From Anas platyrhynchos (Eukaryota; Chordata; Aves; Anseriformes; Anatidae), in the NCBI RefSeq assembly GCF_047663525.1, contig NC_092587.1:35455001-35519000 (forward strand): DNA of 64,000 nucleotides, read 5' to 3'. The notes beneath the pieces were generated by a model, which saw nothing but the letters and a program-made list of their open reading frames with translations, made no database searches and had not been told where the DNA came from. The position numbers and the translations under genes were made by a program. Numbering within the stretch: the first letter of the stretch is position 1; the number at the start of each line of letters is the position of its first letter. This document shows positions 38,171 to 48,839 of this stretch, piece by piece.

Positions 38171-39059
38171 TAATGTTTTGATAAAGTATAGAAATAAGGC
38201 AGAATTGAATACCTACGTCCAAGGTTTCCATTCAGAGAACTCTGCACCAGCTGGCTAGTAATGCTGGTGGCACACTGCTTCACTAGACCCTTGCCTGTAT
38301 GACTTGAAAATTTTTATTAGGTGTAGCTGAATTTCCACATCTACCTAGGATTTCTTACCTGTGAGCTCTTTTTGCCTCAAATACATCAGTTTTAGAAGAG
38401 AATGGAATTCCCAAGTTCCTTAAGAGGTCCAGTCCAAGAGGTGGTCTCAAAGTTCAAGATGCTTAAACAGGCAGGAATCCACAAAACAGAAATGTAGTGA
38501 AAACAAAACAGTCCTTCTATCACCCACCTTCTGGTTAGAGGATTCACTCCAGAAATAGGGCAGTCTGTTAACTGATGAGGGGTAGCTGCCATGCTGCTGG
38601 GAGACCTGCCAGTATGCTATAGGGAATTGTTGACATTGCAGGGTTTCCCCTTCCTGCTGAAGCTGGGGCCGTAAATATTCATAAGATTTACCATTCCTTC
38701 CCTGTGTGTGATCTTCACAAATGCTAGCACCCTGAAGACTGTGGAATGGAGTATGCATCGGGGTTGTGATTTTAAAAAGTGTTTTGCTAACACGTTCCAT
38801 TCTTGGCCTTTTAAGATATAGTACAGTAGACGCAGGTTAAAGAAACCTGGCAATATAGTATATCTTGTGTCTAATTTTACGGGTGTGCTTAGATTTCCTA
38901 AATCCAGATGAAGTATGTTATAAATGACTGACATGTCACAAGATGGTCTACGTATTAGTGGCTTCCCTTACACAGAGTAGAGGTGCAAGTGACAGGAGAA
39001 GAAAATTCCCCAGTTTCTTGTCTTGTAGGTACAAAGAAGAAAGCACAAACTGGTAGGGG

Positions 39060-39118
39060 AAAAAAGAAAAAAAAAAAAAAGAAAGAAAAAAAAAAGAAGA
39101 AGAAGAAGAAAAAAGGAG
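39060..39118. repeat. A-rich / AAG tract
   Basis: A purine-only run of A and AAG units. It creates a spurious serine/phenylalanine-rich open frame on the minus strand. Confidence 0.9.
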
Positions 39119-39339
39119 CAGCATCTTCTGACTATGTGAAGGATATTTTATAAATCCTGTAAATACTGAAATATTTAAGGAAAAGAAAACTGTTTCTGCA
39201 TAATTATCCTTGAACTGCAATACTGTAACGTGTGCTTAGGAACACCAGAAGCACAGGATGCTTGATTGAGACAAGGCATATTGATGATTGGGATGCTGGT
39301 TGGTATAATTTTTAATAAATGCCATTTTTAAAGTGCTCA

Positions 39340-39660
39340 GGCAGAGTCAGTTTTCTTAATTCCATGATCATGCAGTATCACAGAGACATAATTAAAAACA
39401 CTTACTTTGCTGAGCGAGGAGACATGCAGTTGCCAGGCAACATCTTATGTACCTCGAGAATATATAACAATGCACATGATTTATGTAGTGCTGTCCTTCC
39501 ATCCCCAGCTACTGATACCAGTGTACCTAATGCAGATTTGCATAGGCTGAGCCACCACCAAATTATAAGCATCATGCTCCATCTTCTCCTTGGTTTACCA
39601 GCACCATCCATCTGCTGCCAACTCATTTTTAAATCTACAGCTTGAATCATTACTTAATAT
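39340..39660. promoter_or_regulatory. Candidate conserved regulatory element with RFX X-box and octamer
   Basis: This stretch contains a perfect palindromic X-box GTTGCCAGGCAAC (39429-39441) and an ATTTGCAT octamer (39536-39543), set in non-repetitive AT-rich sequence. RFX factors bind GTTRCC(N)RGYAAC-type sites; POU factors bind ATTTGCAT. That it is an enhancer, and for which gene, is inference; SRGAP1 (promoter about 9 kb downstream) is the nearest start. Confidence 0.35.
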
Positions 39661-42600
39661 TGTCAGCAATATAAGCATAAGTTGGTTGGAAAGGAGCGTT
39701 AAGCTCCATTAATTAATTTTCTTCTAATATAAAATTCTCTAATGATATTATATTATCAATCTAATAATTGTTAATATACATTACATTTTTACTGTATTTG
39801 GGAAAATTAACTTATTTATAAAATGCATATGTCTTAAGGTATATCATTTCCCCCCAAATAACAAAGATTTCTGGAGTATGAAAGCCACTGGGAGGATTAC
39901 AGCCAGAATTAGAAATACTGAAGATCTCCTGAAATGATTGTCTTCTCAGCCTTTTGGAAAGAAATAATCTATTTTTGTTGTGAATGTGTTACTTAGCCTG
40001 GGTCAGACTTTGTTATTCACATGGGCTTGGCCTCACCCACTGTCACTCCTGAAGCCCATAAAAGGAGGCAGCAGCTCCTGTAGAGGTTCAAAATACTGCT
40101 AATCCATGTTATGAAAGCAAACCCACACCAGTTCACATATTTTAAATGAATGCCATGTATTTTGTGCTATATTTGCTGCAGTTATTGAATGTTAGAGAGT
40201 CACACTGGTAGGATGTTAATATAACAAACCTTCGTTACCCTAGCACATCTCTGACATCGTGGTTTCGTAATTCATGCCACCCAGCTCAACATGAGCATGG
40301 TTGTCAACAATAAGTAACTACTAAGGCTACATGAAAATCTGGTCCACGTAGGCTAATTTTCTCAGATTGTATACAAGTATCTGATTCAAATAATACTATA
40401 TTGCAAGAAAAGAAGAGAGAATCTGCTACTGTATTCAGACAAAAAAAAAAATAATAATGTCTGTTATAAATATTTTCTCGTTGAGATTTGGAAGCTTTGG
40501 TTGGGAACCTCCTCCTGGCATTAATCAGCCTTCCTCATCTTTCCACTTGAGGGAGCTCTGGCATTTGAAATATTTTAATAGCCTAAATTGGAAACTGCAC
40601 TGGAGCCCCTCAAGAAAGATTTTTTACATATCTTTTGTCTTCAGCATTTGTGAAAACTATGCAGTATTTGCGAAAACCACAGCTTATGTTAAACAGATAT
40701 TGTCAGTTACACTAAACCTTTGGTAAAAATATAATTTTTGAAGCAGTTGTTGACATAAAGCTTTCAGTTATATGTGTACATGTGAGAAACAGAGCCATGA
40801 CTCTGAAAATACATTACTCATTTAGAAAAAAAACGTGTGTACTTTGCACACCCAATTGTTATGACACTGGTCAACTGAACACAAATAACAAAAAGAAGCT
40901 AACACTAAGAAAAGTGCGAAGAAACACACATACAAAGAAAGAAAGGATGGGAAAATGGCTCTTATACTCCTTGCAGATTTTCTTTAATGTAAGACGCTTC
41001 TTGGACAACGGAAGGAAAACTTGAAAGCTTTACTTTGAAGCTCTAGTTGTGAAGCTAAGATCACTGCATTTTACCTTCAAACTACCGTGTGTCTGCTGTT
41101 GATGAGAACCAGCAGCTCAAGAGGGTCAGCTGCAACCTGAGGATATGACAGAAAATTACATCCGATAGCGGATGCAGGTACCCACAGCACCTCCTGCCTC
41201 CCCAGCCCCCACAGAGCCATACCTCTGCAGCAGGGATTGCCTTAGGAAACCGCCTCCAAATCCACTCCCCAGCCCTGCACATTTTGCTAAGAGCATCTTC
41301 CAGCCTGGCAATAAGAAAAGCCAAGGACAAAGAAATGTCTGAAGTCTCCTCCCAGCCCAGGGCTAGGTATTTCTAATTTGGAGATGGAGACTGCAACCAA
41401 GGACCACCTTCCCTTTAGGGGATCACGCAAGTATCAAGGGCTTGAAAGAGCAGCGTTTGGGTTACCCTCATCTCTTAAAACCTGATGGCCAGAGAAGGAC
41501 ATCGTGCTGCTTTTAATTCAGGGAGCAGCAGCCCATGAAGTGGGAGGTCTGAATTCAATTCCTTCTGCAGCCTGAAACCATTCCAGCTGCCACCACCCAG
41601 CTCACCCTGGAGTGCTCTCAGACCATGCAGGCAGCTGGGTTTTTGAGCTAAACTGCCATTAACCAAAATATAGAAAAAATAGGTCTCCTCAAGAGCAGGT
41701 TGGTGCCCATATCCCCTCCTATCTCCATTTGCAGCACCCCTTCCACACAATTCTGGTTCATCTTTTCACAACAGCAAAGCCAAAAGTAGCTGGAGGAAAA
41801 AAAGAACTCAGGAAATCAGCACATTGCTGCTCTCCATAATGAAAAGAGAAAATTCTACAGAAATTGCCTTTCCTTTTCCACTCTCGTTCCTCTCCGCATA
41901 TGCCTCGCTCTTGGGGAACGGCTCAGCCAGAGGGTGGGCCAAGGGGCTGAATCAGAGAAATGGCAGCGTGCTGGGTAGACCATTAATAGCAATGCACTTT
42001 TTTAGTCTGCTAGGCTGCAGCTGTTCCCACCCTTCTAGCCCACACTAATGAATAAGCACAGTAGCTAGATGTTTCTGCTAAAATGAACAAGGCTGACATT
42101 TGAAGTGTCATTGCTGGGCTTCAAAATTAATGCCCTTTTGAAATAAATGAAGGCGGTTCATAACCTTTAAACTACTGGCATGGACTGAAGCAGCCCCAAA
42201 AGCTGAGATTCTGCAAAATCTGGATGTTCTGTGTAGGTCATCTAAGGACAGCAAGACTAGGAGTTACGTCCCCCTCTCTAAGTGCTGGGGGTGCAATCCA
42301 GCAGATCTGTTCATGTAAGCATTCTAGTTAACGTCAGGAAGCAACATCATGATGAAGTACACAGGACTGATTTTTAAAAATATAATGTTCTCAATTCTCT
42401 GATGTTGCTTCGAGTACAGCCTCTTCTCCTTTTAAATTTAATCCAACTCGTAATGTTCTCCAGTCGAAGCCATTAGGATGAGAAGGTCAGGAGTAATGAA
42501 GTAGCAGAAGTACTTCATTTTTAGCTGAGAACTGATAGAACAAACATAAACAATGCAAACAGAAGATTTTAAGCCAAAAGCTAATTATCAGCGTTGCAAT

Positions 42601-42809
42601 TATCTGCTCATCAGAGACTTAAATTACCACTAACATGGCCCCTCAGGCTCCTTTGGAAGAGCTCTCTCAAATGCACTGGTGTTTTCCCACTGGGTTTGGA
42701 AAGGAAAGCTAAACCAAAAAAGATCCTAGGACTTCTCTGCACAATACAGCTGTTAAATTTAGGAAGATAAAGATCCAGAAGAATGCTGGTGCATGTGAGC
42801 TGGCAGGTG

Positions 42810-42876
42810 TAAGGCACATGCAGCTGCCTAAATTTAGGTGCGTGAAGCTTACAGATTGGGTATTCAGATCATTAGG
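42810..42876 (+). repeat. Ancient interspersed repeat, copy A (CCTAAATTTAGG core)
   Basis: AAGGCACATGCAGCTG, then CCTAAATTTAGGTG, CGTGAAGCTTACAGATTGG and a TCAGATCATTAGG tail. It aligns colinearly with the segment near 44.00-44.07 kb at roughly 75 percent by eye. Confidence 0.5.
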
Positions 42877-43605
42877 CTGAGGAGAACTGGAGTAACAGAG
42901 CTTTGAAGGTTCCCAACAGGATGGAAGTAGCCCTACAGAGAACGCAAACCCTGCACCGAGGATGCAATTACCTGGATGTGTCTTCTTGCAAAATGGCAAG
43001 ACTGCCTCAGTCTCTTCTCATTAAGTGAGAAAGTTATTACCTGGAATTCATTCCTCATAATTACTAACTGGGAAGAGAATAGCAATGCCATATGAGAAAG
43101 GATAATATTCTTAATAACAGCAAAAGGCATAGAGAAGCCTCGCCACTTCCCATGTATTAGTTATGTCATTAGTCCTGTTAGTGCCACTCAAAACGAGCAA
43201 GTTAACAAGGAAATATTAAACTGCCTCTCATGACAGTAAAGCCAAAGGACTAAATATTGACATAACAATTACTGTTTTAAGTCTCATTAATTTCTTCAAA
43301 CAAAACAGCAACTGAACTAATTGTGAGAAGGTTTGGGTTTGGTGCTTTTCTTCTTGCTTTACAAGAAATACAATGATTTTTCACGTACCAGACAGTACCA
43401 GTCCTCCAGGGCTGAAATCCAACCTTACTCAGACAGAAGGCTCTCTTTCATTTCCAGCCGGTGACTCTACCTGCAAGATTTTTTTTTCTGTGATGTGAAC
43501 AATTCCCCAGTGGATCCAGAAGTTGTATGCATTTTGTACTGACAGAGCTACCACGTGCACCTGAACATGGCAGGTTTGGCTGCACACACAGTCACGCAGA
43601 GATGT

Positions 43606-43622
43606 ATATACATATATATATA
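43606..43622. repeat. TA-rich microsatellite
   Basis: A short TATATACATATATATATA run. Confidence 0.85.
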
Positions 43623-43998
43623 GAAGGTTACCTAAGGGTATTTTTCCTGAACCCTCCTTCAGACAGCAGGCCAACGGGATTCCTTGCCAACGTGACTACA
43701 AATAGTAAATGAACAAACAGTCTGCAGATGCTTATCTGCGCATTTTAATCAGGAGCAAGGTATTAAAACTAATAACCATATTTCTAATGAACCATTGTTC
43801 ACATTCAGCGTATTGCTTTCGGGTTTTACAAAGACAATGTTAATCCTGTCTGATAGAAGCCCGGGTTAGGACAGTAAGGAAAACTGGAACAAAATTCATC
43901 CTAAAAGAAATATCTAAAATAAGTGAAGTGTGTTGATCATCACCAAGGACATGCCCACAACTCCATTGACTCTGGAGAAGGTTAAATGACACGTTTAG

Positions 43999-44070
43999 AT
44001 TAGGCATATGACTTTAGTTGCCTAAATTTAGGTGTGTGAAGCTCACAAAGTGGCCGCTCGGATCACTATG
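43999..44070 (+). repeat. Ancient interspersed repeat, copy B (CCTAAATTTAGG core)
   Basis: TTAGGCATATGACTTTAGTTG, then CCTAAATTTAGGTG and TGTGAAGCTCACAAAGTGG, in the same order and orientation as copy A, 1.2 kb upstream. The element family is not identified. Confidence 0.5.
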
Positions 44071-47000
44071 TCCAAAAGTAACCCAGCAATTGCTCAACAA
44101 ACAAAAACAGTAATCCTAAGAAGTGCATATTAAGCCCCGAGGGTTTGTCTACACATTAAAATGATTACAGATCCTGGTATAGCATTAATTTAAAGCACAT
44201 TACCAATTCTATGTACTCTGCCTATAGGCACTCCCATGTGAAGTAAGAGTGCCTCTTCTTCCTTTGCTCTGCTTCCAGAAGATGCTGTGCACACAGGCCC
44301 TTGCAAGCAAAATGCCGATGCCAGTGATCAGAGTACTGTTCCTGGAAATGAAAGATTAGAGACAGCTTAGCCTCTCATGGATGAGGGAAACACCTTTCCT
44401 GGACTGGTGAAGTTCAGGCAGCTTGCGAGCCTCATTTCACTGCTGTGGAGGTCCAGCCGAATCCTTCAGAGCCACTCACTTTCAGGTCAGCCAGGGTGAA
44501 GCCCCAGCCCTTCTGCAGGCAGTGACAAACCCCATTATCCCAGATTTTGTCTCCTTGTCTCAGGAGTTCATGAGTGCGGAGCGGCATTAAGCGTTGCACT
44601 GATTGCAAGGGAGGAAAAAGCCTTGCTGGTTTTGTATCTTAGATAAGCGACTGATTTTACTACAATAATCTGATTCCCAAGCAAATAGATTTGATTCTAT
44701 AGAAATGTACATCTTATCAGTGACAAACGTTTGAACAAGCTCGTTGAATGGTGCCTCTTACTGTTTGTTGTGGTGGTGTTTTTTTTCTCAGTAACAATCA
44801 AATGTTTCATTCTTTCAGTTAAAGCTTGGTCGTTCATTTAGAGACTTCCTATCCAACTGTAAAATGACTGATTGACTGCAATTATAAAGCGTGATGAATT
44901 ATTTCTGTCTCCTTTTCAGCCTAAAGAAAATTAGTGTAGGGTTTTGTTGTTTAAGGGGGCTGATGCGTTTCATTATGTGCTCACGGAGAGGTCGGTGATA
45001 CTACAACAATCAGTTATATGGTCTATTTTTATTAGCAGCACAAGAAAGCAAATACTGTGCAGCTCATCCGTCTGTGTAAATGAAGCACAATAATGAAGTT
45101 CTCAAGCAAGCAGAATCCAGCATGCCTGTGTTGTTCCATTTTTGCACCGAGTGCATGAAGTATTGCAGGAACTGCTCTCTGTACAAACACGTTGCTGTTT
45201 TATCATACATAATTCAGGATTTCCAATTCCCCGACGGAGTAGATTATCTAACTGCACACTGAGGTGCAGTCCACAAACCCTGCTCCAGTGCCGCACAGCT
45301 GCAGTACCCGACTGCCCTGCATTATTGATACAACTCTTTGCAACAACATATGTGCTCTCCATCAGCTTTATCCTAATACTTTTTAAACATCTGCAGAACC
45401 CTCCCTGACCAGAGCTGGCTATGCTCTACGTGCCATAATTCAGAGTTTGCAGAACAACCTTGTAGATAAGCCAGCGTTTTCCAACACCATTCATGGATGC
45501 ACAGAGCTTCATGTAACAAGACTGTTACAGAGCCCTGGCACTTGCTGCTCTTAAAATTGATGGGAAGTCTGCTGGGACCTTTCCGGGAACGGGTCTCAAA
45601 AGACGGGAATTTCTGTAATAATCCCTTCTGCCCTGTAAGTCACCTCAAGCCTGACACTGCAGAGCCAGGCAGGGGCTGTTGCTGTGCAATCGCCATCCCC
45701 GCGCTGGGATTGCAGGCTGTGTAAATCAGTGCGGAATTGAGTCCGGAGCCTTGAGCTGCCACGAACATCTTCAAAGAAGATTACACCCATGTAATAATGC
45801 ACAATCCTTTGGCAATCCCTAAAGAAGGGCAGGGAGTGGTAGGGGGGGATGGAAATCAGATTTCTCAGCCAGCTCAGTCCCGGTTGTCCCGGAGGCCAGC
45901 CCTAACCCAGGGATCCAGAATAGTGGTCCTGCCACAGACAGGCAGCCCCGAGCCCAGGGGCACAAAGGGACTTGACCGCTGTTCTTCGTCCTCATCAGCT
46001 GTGAAAACGCTCTGCTCTGCAAGACTAGGCAAGATTCACAGCTAATCTCTGGTTAGCACCCTGTGTCCCCTGGGAAAGTGGCCTACTGTATTGTAAATCA
46101 GCCTGTCCCCAGGCTAACAGATGGACTGGAACAGCCAGGAGGAAAGAAGCAAGCATCAAAGGCTGAGATGAAAATCAGAGTTTGGTGGGATTATGAAGAT
46201 GATTGCTCTCTTGAGTCAGGGCTTCTTATTCAAGGGATGTAATCTGACCATGCAGCTTGGAGGTAAATTGGCTTCAGACAATAACGTCTTGTGCTAAGAT
46301 TGTTTTAGGGGATCTGAATTGGGATCAGCAATGAGGAGCTGTGCTGGGAGGGCAAGAGGAAGAGACATAATAAAATTATAGAGTATGGCACATGAAGAGG
46401 GGGTAAGGAGAAAGGAATCCTGTAGCATGGGGGAGCATGGTACCTAACAAAGCTGAAAGATGTGTTGCTAAGAGTATGGATATGCTTAACTGCTAGAAAG
46501 GTGTGGTAGAGGTGTGGAAGCAAGTAGCTGCTATGCTATGGCAACAGGTTTGTAAGAATTAAATATAAACATAGGCAAGAAAGTCAGCATTAGCACAATA
46601 ACTGTGCCATTTCCCCCCAAGGGCCAGGTTCCCGTAGCACTAAATCTCAAATCCAGCCAAGTTACTGTGTAGCTGGCTTAAACCTCCCAGCAGCAGATGA
46701 TCCCAGTGCTCACTCATTTGTCCCAAAGGATCAGGTCCTGGCTGTGTCACGACTAGCTGTCCAGGGCAAGATCTCCAGGTGTTTTATTTCTCTTGACATA
46801 TTTGGAAACTCTTTGTGAATGCTCTGCAATTTTGCTTAATCACTCCTGGACGTACCTGAAGCCAGCAGAGCCCTCTGTGTCTCCAGAAGTCCCCTACCTG
46901 CCTTTAACCTCCTCAGAGCTGACCTCCCTGCAGCTCAAAGTCTGCATCTGCAGCCTCAGAGTTTGACTTTTGGTCTTGACTCCGAGAATGACAGACACAT

Positions 47001-47877
47001 TCTTTGCCTGTCGTAAGAAGCAACCTCCATCACCCTTTGCTTTTCCCTTGTTTTTATTTGTCGTTTTCTTGTCCAAACCCTTCTCAGAGAAGGGTGGAGT
47101 TTCAAGGCCATCAGGGGACAGGGAAAGGGGCTGCACAACCTGACCCCTGTCTGGCTCCTTTTGTGAGTACAGGCTCGGAGTACAGGACCTGTGAGAAGTG
47201 TGGCTACAGGTTTGGTTAGCTGCTGCGCTCAGCTCCTGGCATGCACGGCATCACCTCAGCCCGTAGAGCTGGCACATCCTCATCTCTGACCCCTTGCTGC
47301 TGGCATCGCCTGGGCTGTGTCCCTCCAGGGTGACTCGCCCCGTGCCCCTGCCTGCAGCTCTTCCTGCCCTTCTAGACCATCTTCAGCTTGTCTCTCAAGA
47401 TTTTCACAAGGACAGCTATGCACGATCGCTTGCTCACTGACTCCATCCTTCTCACACTGATGCCCACCACGGTGATAGTCCCCGTGCGCAGCACTTTGAG
47501 GCAGCAAGATTCTGGGTGGCCTCCCGCCCCATTTTGTCTCCTTCCCCCACGAATGGCCCCACAGAGGGGTGCCGACACCCCTGCCCTCCACAGCCAGCCG
47601 TGTCCCGAGGGGGCTGCATCTGCCCCTCGGTGCCACCACACCCCCACCCCTGCTCACGGCGGGGCGCTCAGAGGGGCCCGCTGAAGCCGTGCCCTGCCCT
47701 CGGGGGAACCGGGGACCCCTCAGGGACCCCCCTGGGGCTCGGCCCCTTCCCTCCTTTCCCTCCCGGGGCCTGCTAGGCCTCTGCCTGCGCTCCCCGCCCC
47801 GGCCGGGCAGGGCAGGGCAGGGGGAAGCGGCGCCTCCGGCGTGCGGAGCGAGCGCGGCGGGCGGGCAGCCCGGCAGC

Positions 47878-47951
47878 CCTCCTCCTCCTCCTCCTCCTCC
47901 TCCTCCTCCTCCTCGTCTTCCCTCCTCCTCCTCCTCCTCCTCCTCCTCCTC
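47878..47951. repeat. CCT trinucleotide array
   Basis: About 22 CCT units with one short interruption (CGTCTTCCC) near 47914. It is pure pyrimidine on the + strand apart from a single G and lies about 0.4 kb upstream of the SRGAP1 start codon. Confidence 0.97.
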
Positions 47952-48043
47952 CCCTCCCACCGCCCGCTCTCTCCTCTCTTCTTCCTCCCCTTCCCCGCGC
48001 AGACGGCGCTGCTGGGGCGCAGCCGCGGGGCTCTCGCCTAGCG

Positions 48044-48059
48044 CCCCCCCCCCCCCCCC
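48044..48059. repeat. C16 homopolymer
   Basis: Sixteen consecutive C (G16 on the minus strand) inside the SRGAP1 promoter island. Confidence 0.95.
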
Positions 48060-48155
48060 AGCCTCGCCCCGCAGCCCCCAGCCCTTCCCCGGCCCCGGCC
48101 GCCCCCAGCCCCGCGGCTGCCGCCGGCCCGGCCGTGCCCTGCCCTGCCCGGGGCG

Positions 48156-48182
48156 ATGGTGCCGGCGCCGGGCTTGGTCTGA
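48156..48182 (+). other. SRGAP1: Candidate upstream ORF in the SRGAP1 leader (MVPAPGLV)
   Basis: An ATG with purine at -3 and G at +4 opens an eight-codon frame ending in TGA, about 160 nt before the SRGAP1 start. It would dampen main-frame translation only if transcription starts upstream of it, which the sequence does not show. Confidence 0.35.
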
Positions 48183-48285
48183 GCGCCGCCTCCCGCCCCG
48201 CCCGGGGCCAGCCGCCCGCCGCCCAGGCGAGTTGCGAGCCCGTCCCGAAACGCCGCCAGCCCTCGTCTCGGGCAGGAGGCGAGCC

Positions 48286-48329
48286 GAGGAGGAGGAGGAG
48301 GAGGAGGAGGAGGAGGAGGAGGGGGAGGA
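48286..48329. repeat. GGA trinucleotide array next to the SRGAP1 start codon
   Basis: About 13 GGA units, followed by GGGGGAGGAA, end 12 bp before the ATG. They are therefore almost certainly in the 5' UTR and are G-quadruplex-prone in the RNA. The array is the reverse complement of the CCT array upstream. Confidence 0.95.
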
Positions 48330-48341
48330 AGCGAGCGGATA

Positions 48342-48408
48342 ATGTCAACCCCGAGCAGATTCAAAAAGGACAAAGAGATCATAGCGGAGTATGAGAGCCA
48401 AGTGAAAG
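48342..48408 (+). CDS. SRGAP1: SRGAP1 coding exon 1 (SLIT-ROBO Rho GTPase-activating protein 1), partial gene
   Basis: The frame MSTPSRFKKDKEIIAEYESQ, then VK, matches the N-terminus of vertebrate SRGAP1. It ends one base into codon 23 at donor GTAAGC, so the next codon starts with G, as in the Glu that follows VK in mammals. The start has A at -3. The full protein, about 1,080 residues in mammals, has an N-terminal F-BAR domain, a central RhoGAP domain and an SH3 domain. It is cytosolic and membrane-associated, acts downstream of Robo receptors on Cdc42/RhoA, and affects cell migration and axon guidance. Only the start of the F-BAR extension is present. All remaining exons lie beyond the window, consistent with the very long first intron of this gene in other vertebrates. 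Confidence 0.95.
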
Positions 48409-48525
48409 GTAAGCGCGGGGCGGCGGCTCCCCGGCGCTGCGGGCCCGGCTCGGCGCCTCCTGCCCCAACTCGGAGCGCGGCCGCCCCCTGCCCCTGCCCC
48501 TCGCCCCCCGGCAGTGGCAGCCGTG

Positions 48526-48555
48526 CCCCTGCCCTGCCCTGCCCTGCCCTGCCCG
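48526..48555. repeat. CCCTG short tandem repeat
   Basis: Five to six CCCTG units at the 3' side of exon 1, in SRGAP1 intron 1. Confidence 0.85.
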
Positions 48556-48696
48556 CCGCCACAGGGACCGTGGCCCCCGCCCAGCCCTGGGCTCGCTGCT
48601 GCCGCCGCGCCGGGCTGGTGGCTGGCGGAGCCCGGGGTGGGTGCGAGCCTGAAATGCAGCCCCCAGGGAGCCGTGCCACACCTCAGCTCCGGTTAT

Positions 48697-48718
48697 TAAA
48701 AAAAAAAAAAAAAAAAAA
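48697..48718. repeat. Poly(A) tract, about 22 nt
   Basis: An uninterrupted A run following TTATT in SRGAP1 intron 1. Confidence 0.95.
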
Positions 48719-48819
48719 GGCGGGGGTGGGTGTGCGCTTCATGCACCTAGGGGGGACCCTCCCTGCGGCCGCCCTGCAGGGTCCCCAGGCAGCCCGGGGG
48801 TTTCGGCAGCCCCTGCCCC

Positions 48820-48839
48820 GGGGGGGGGGGGGGGGGGGG
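48820..48839. repeat. G20 homopolymer
   Basis: Twenty consecutive G in the non-template strand of SRGAP1, about 0.4 kb after exon 1. It is strongly G-quadruplex-prone, and its true length is easily misread by sequencers. Confidence 0.95.

Larger units (their letters stand above)
23600..39340. other. Intergenic, no gene seen
   Basis: This long unique-looking stretch lies between the solo LTR and the candidate regulatory element at 39.3 kb. It contains homopolymers (T36 at 27.6 kb, A at 30.38 kb, A34 at 38.1 kb, and an A/AAG-rich tract at 39.06-39.12 kb), AAT-type microsatellites near 28.76 and 29.85 kb, and one perfect 21-bp tandem duplication at 31.45 kb. Several open frames of 90-140 codons (for example near 30.76-31.16, 33.24-33.83 and 36.05-36.43 kb) overlap on both strands, lack recognisable motifs and are not called as genes. 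Confidence 0.55.
39660..47500. other. Intergenic, proximal to SRGAP1
   Basis: No gene is recognised. The stretch holds two copies of a CCTAAATTTAGG-containing repeat (42.81 and 44.00 kb), a TA microsatellite at 43.6 kb, and AT-rich non-repetitive blocks (about 42.02-42.2 and 44.62-45.09 kb) that look like candidate conserved non-coding sequence. GC content rises from about 46.9 kb toward the SRGAP1 island. Confidence 0.55.
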
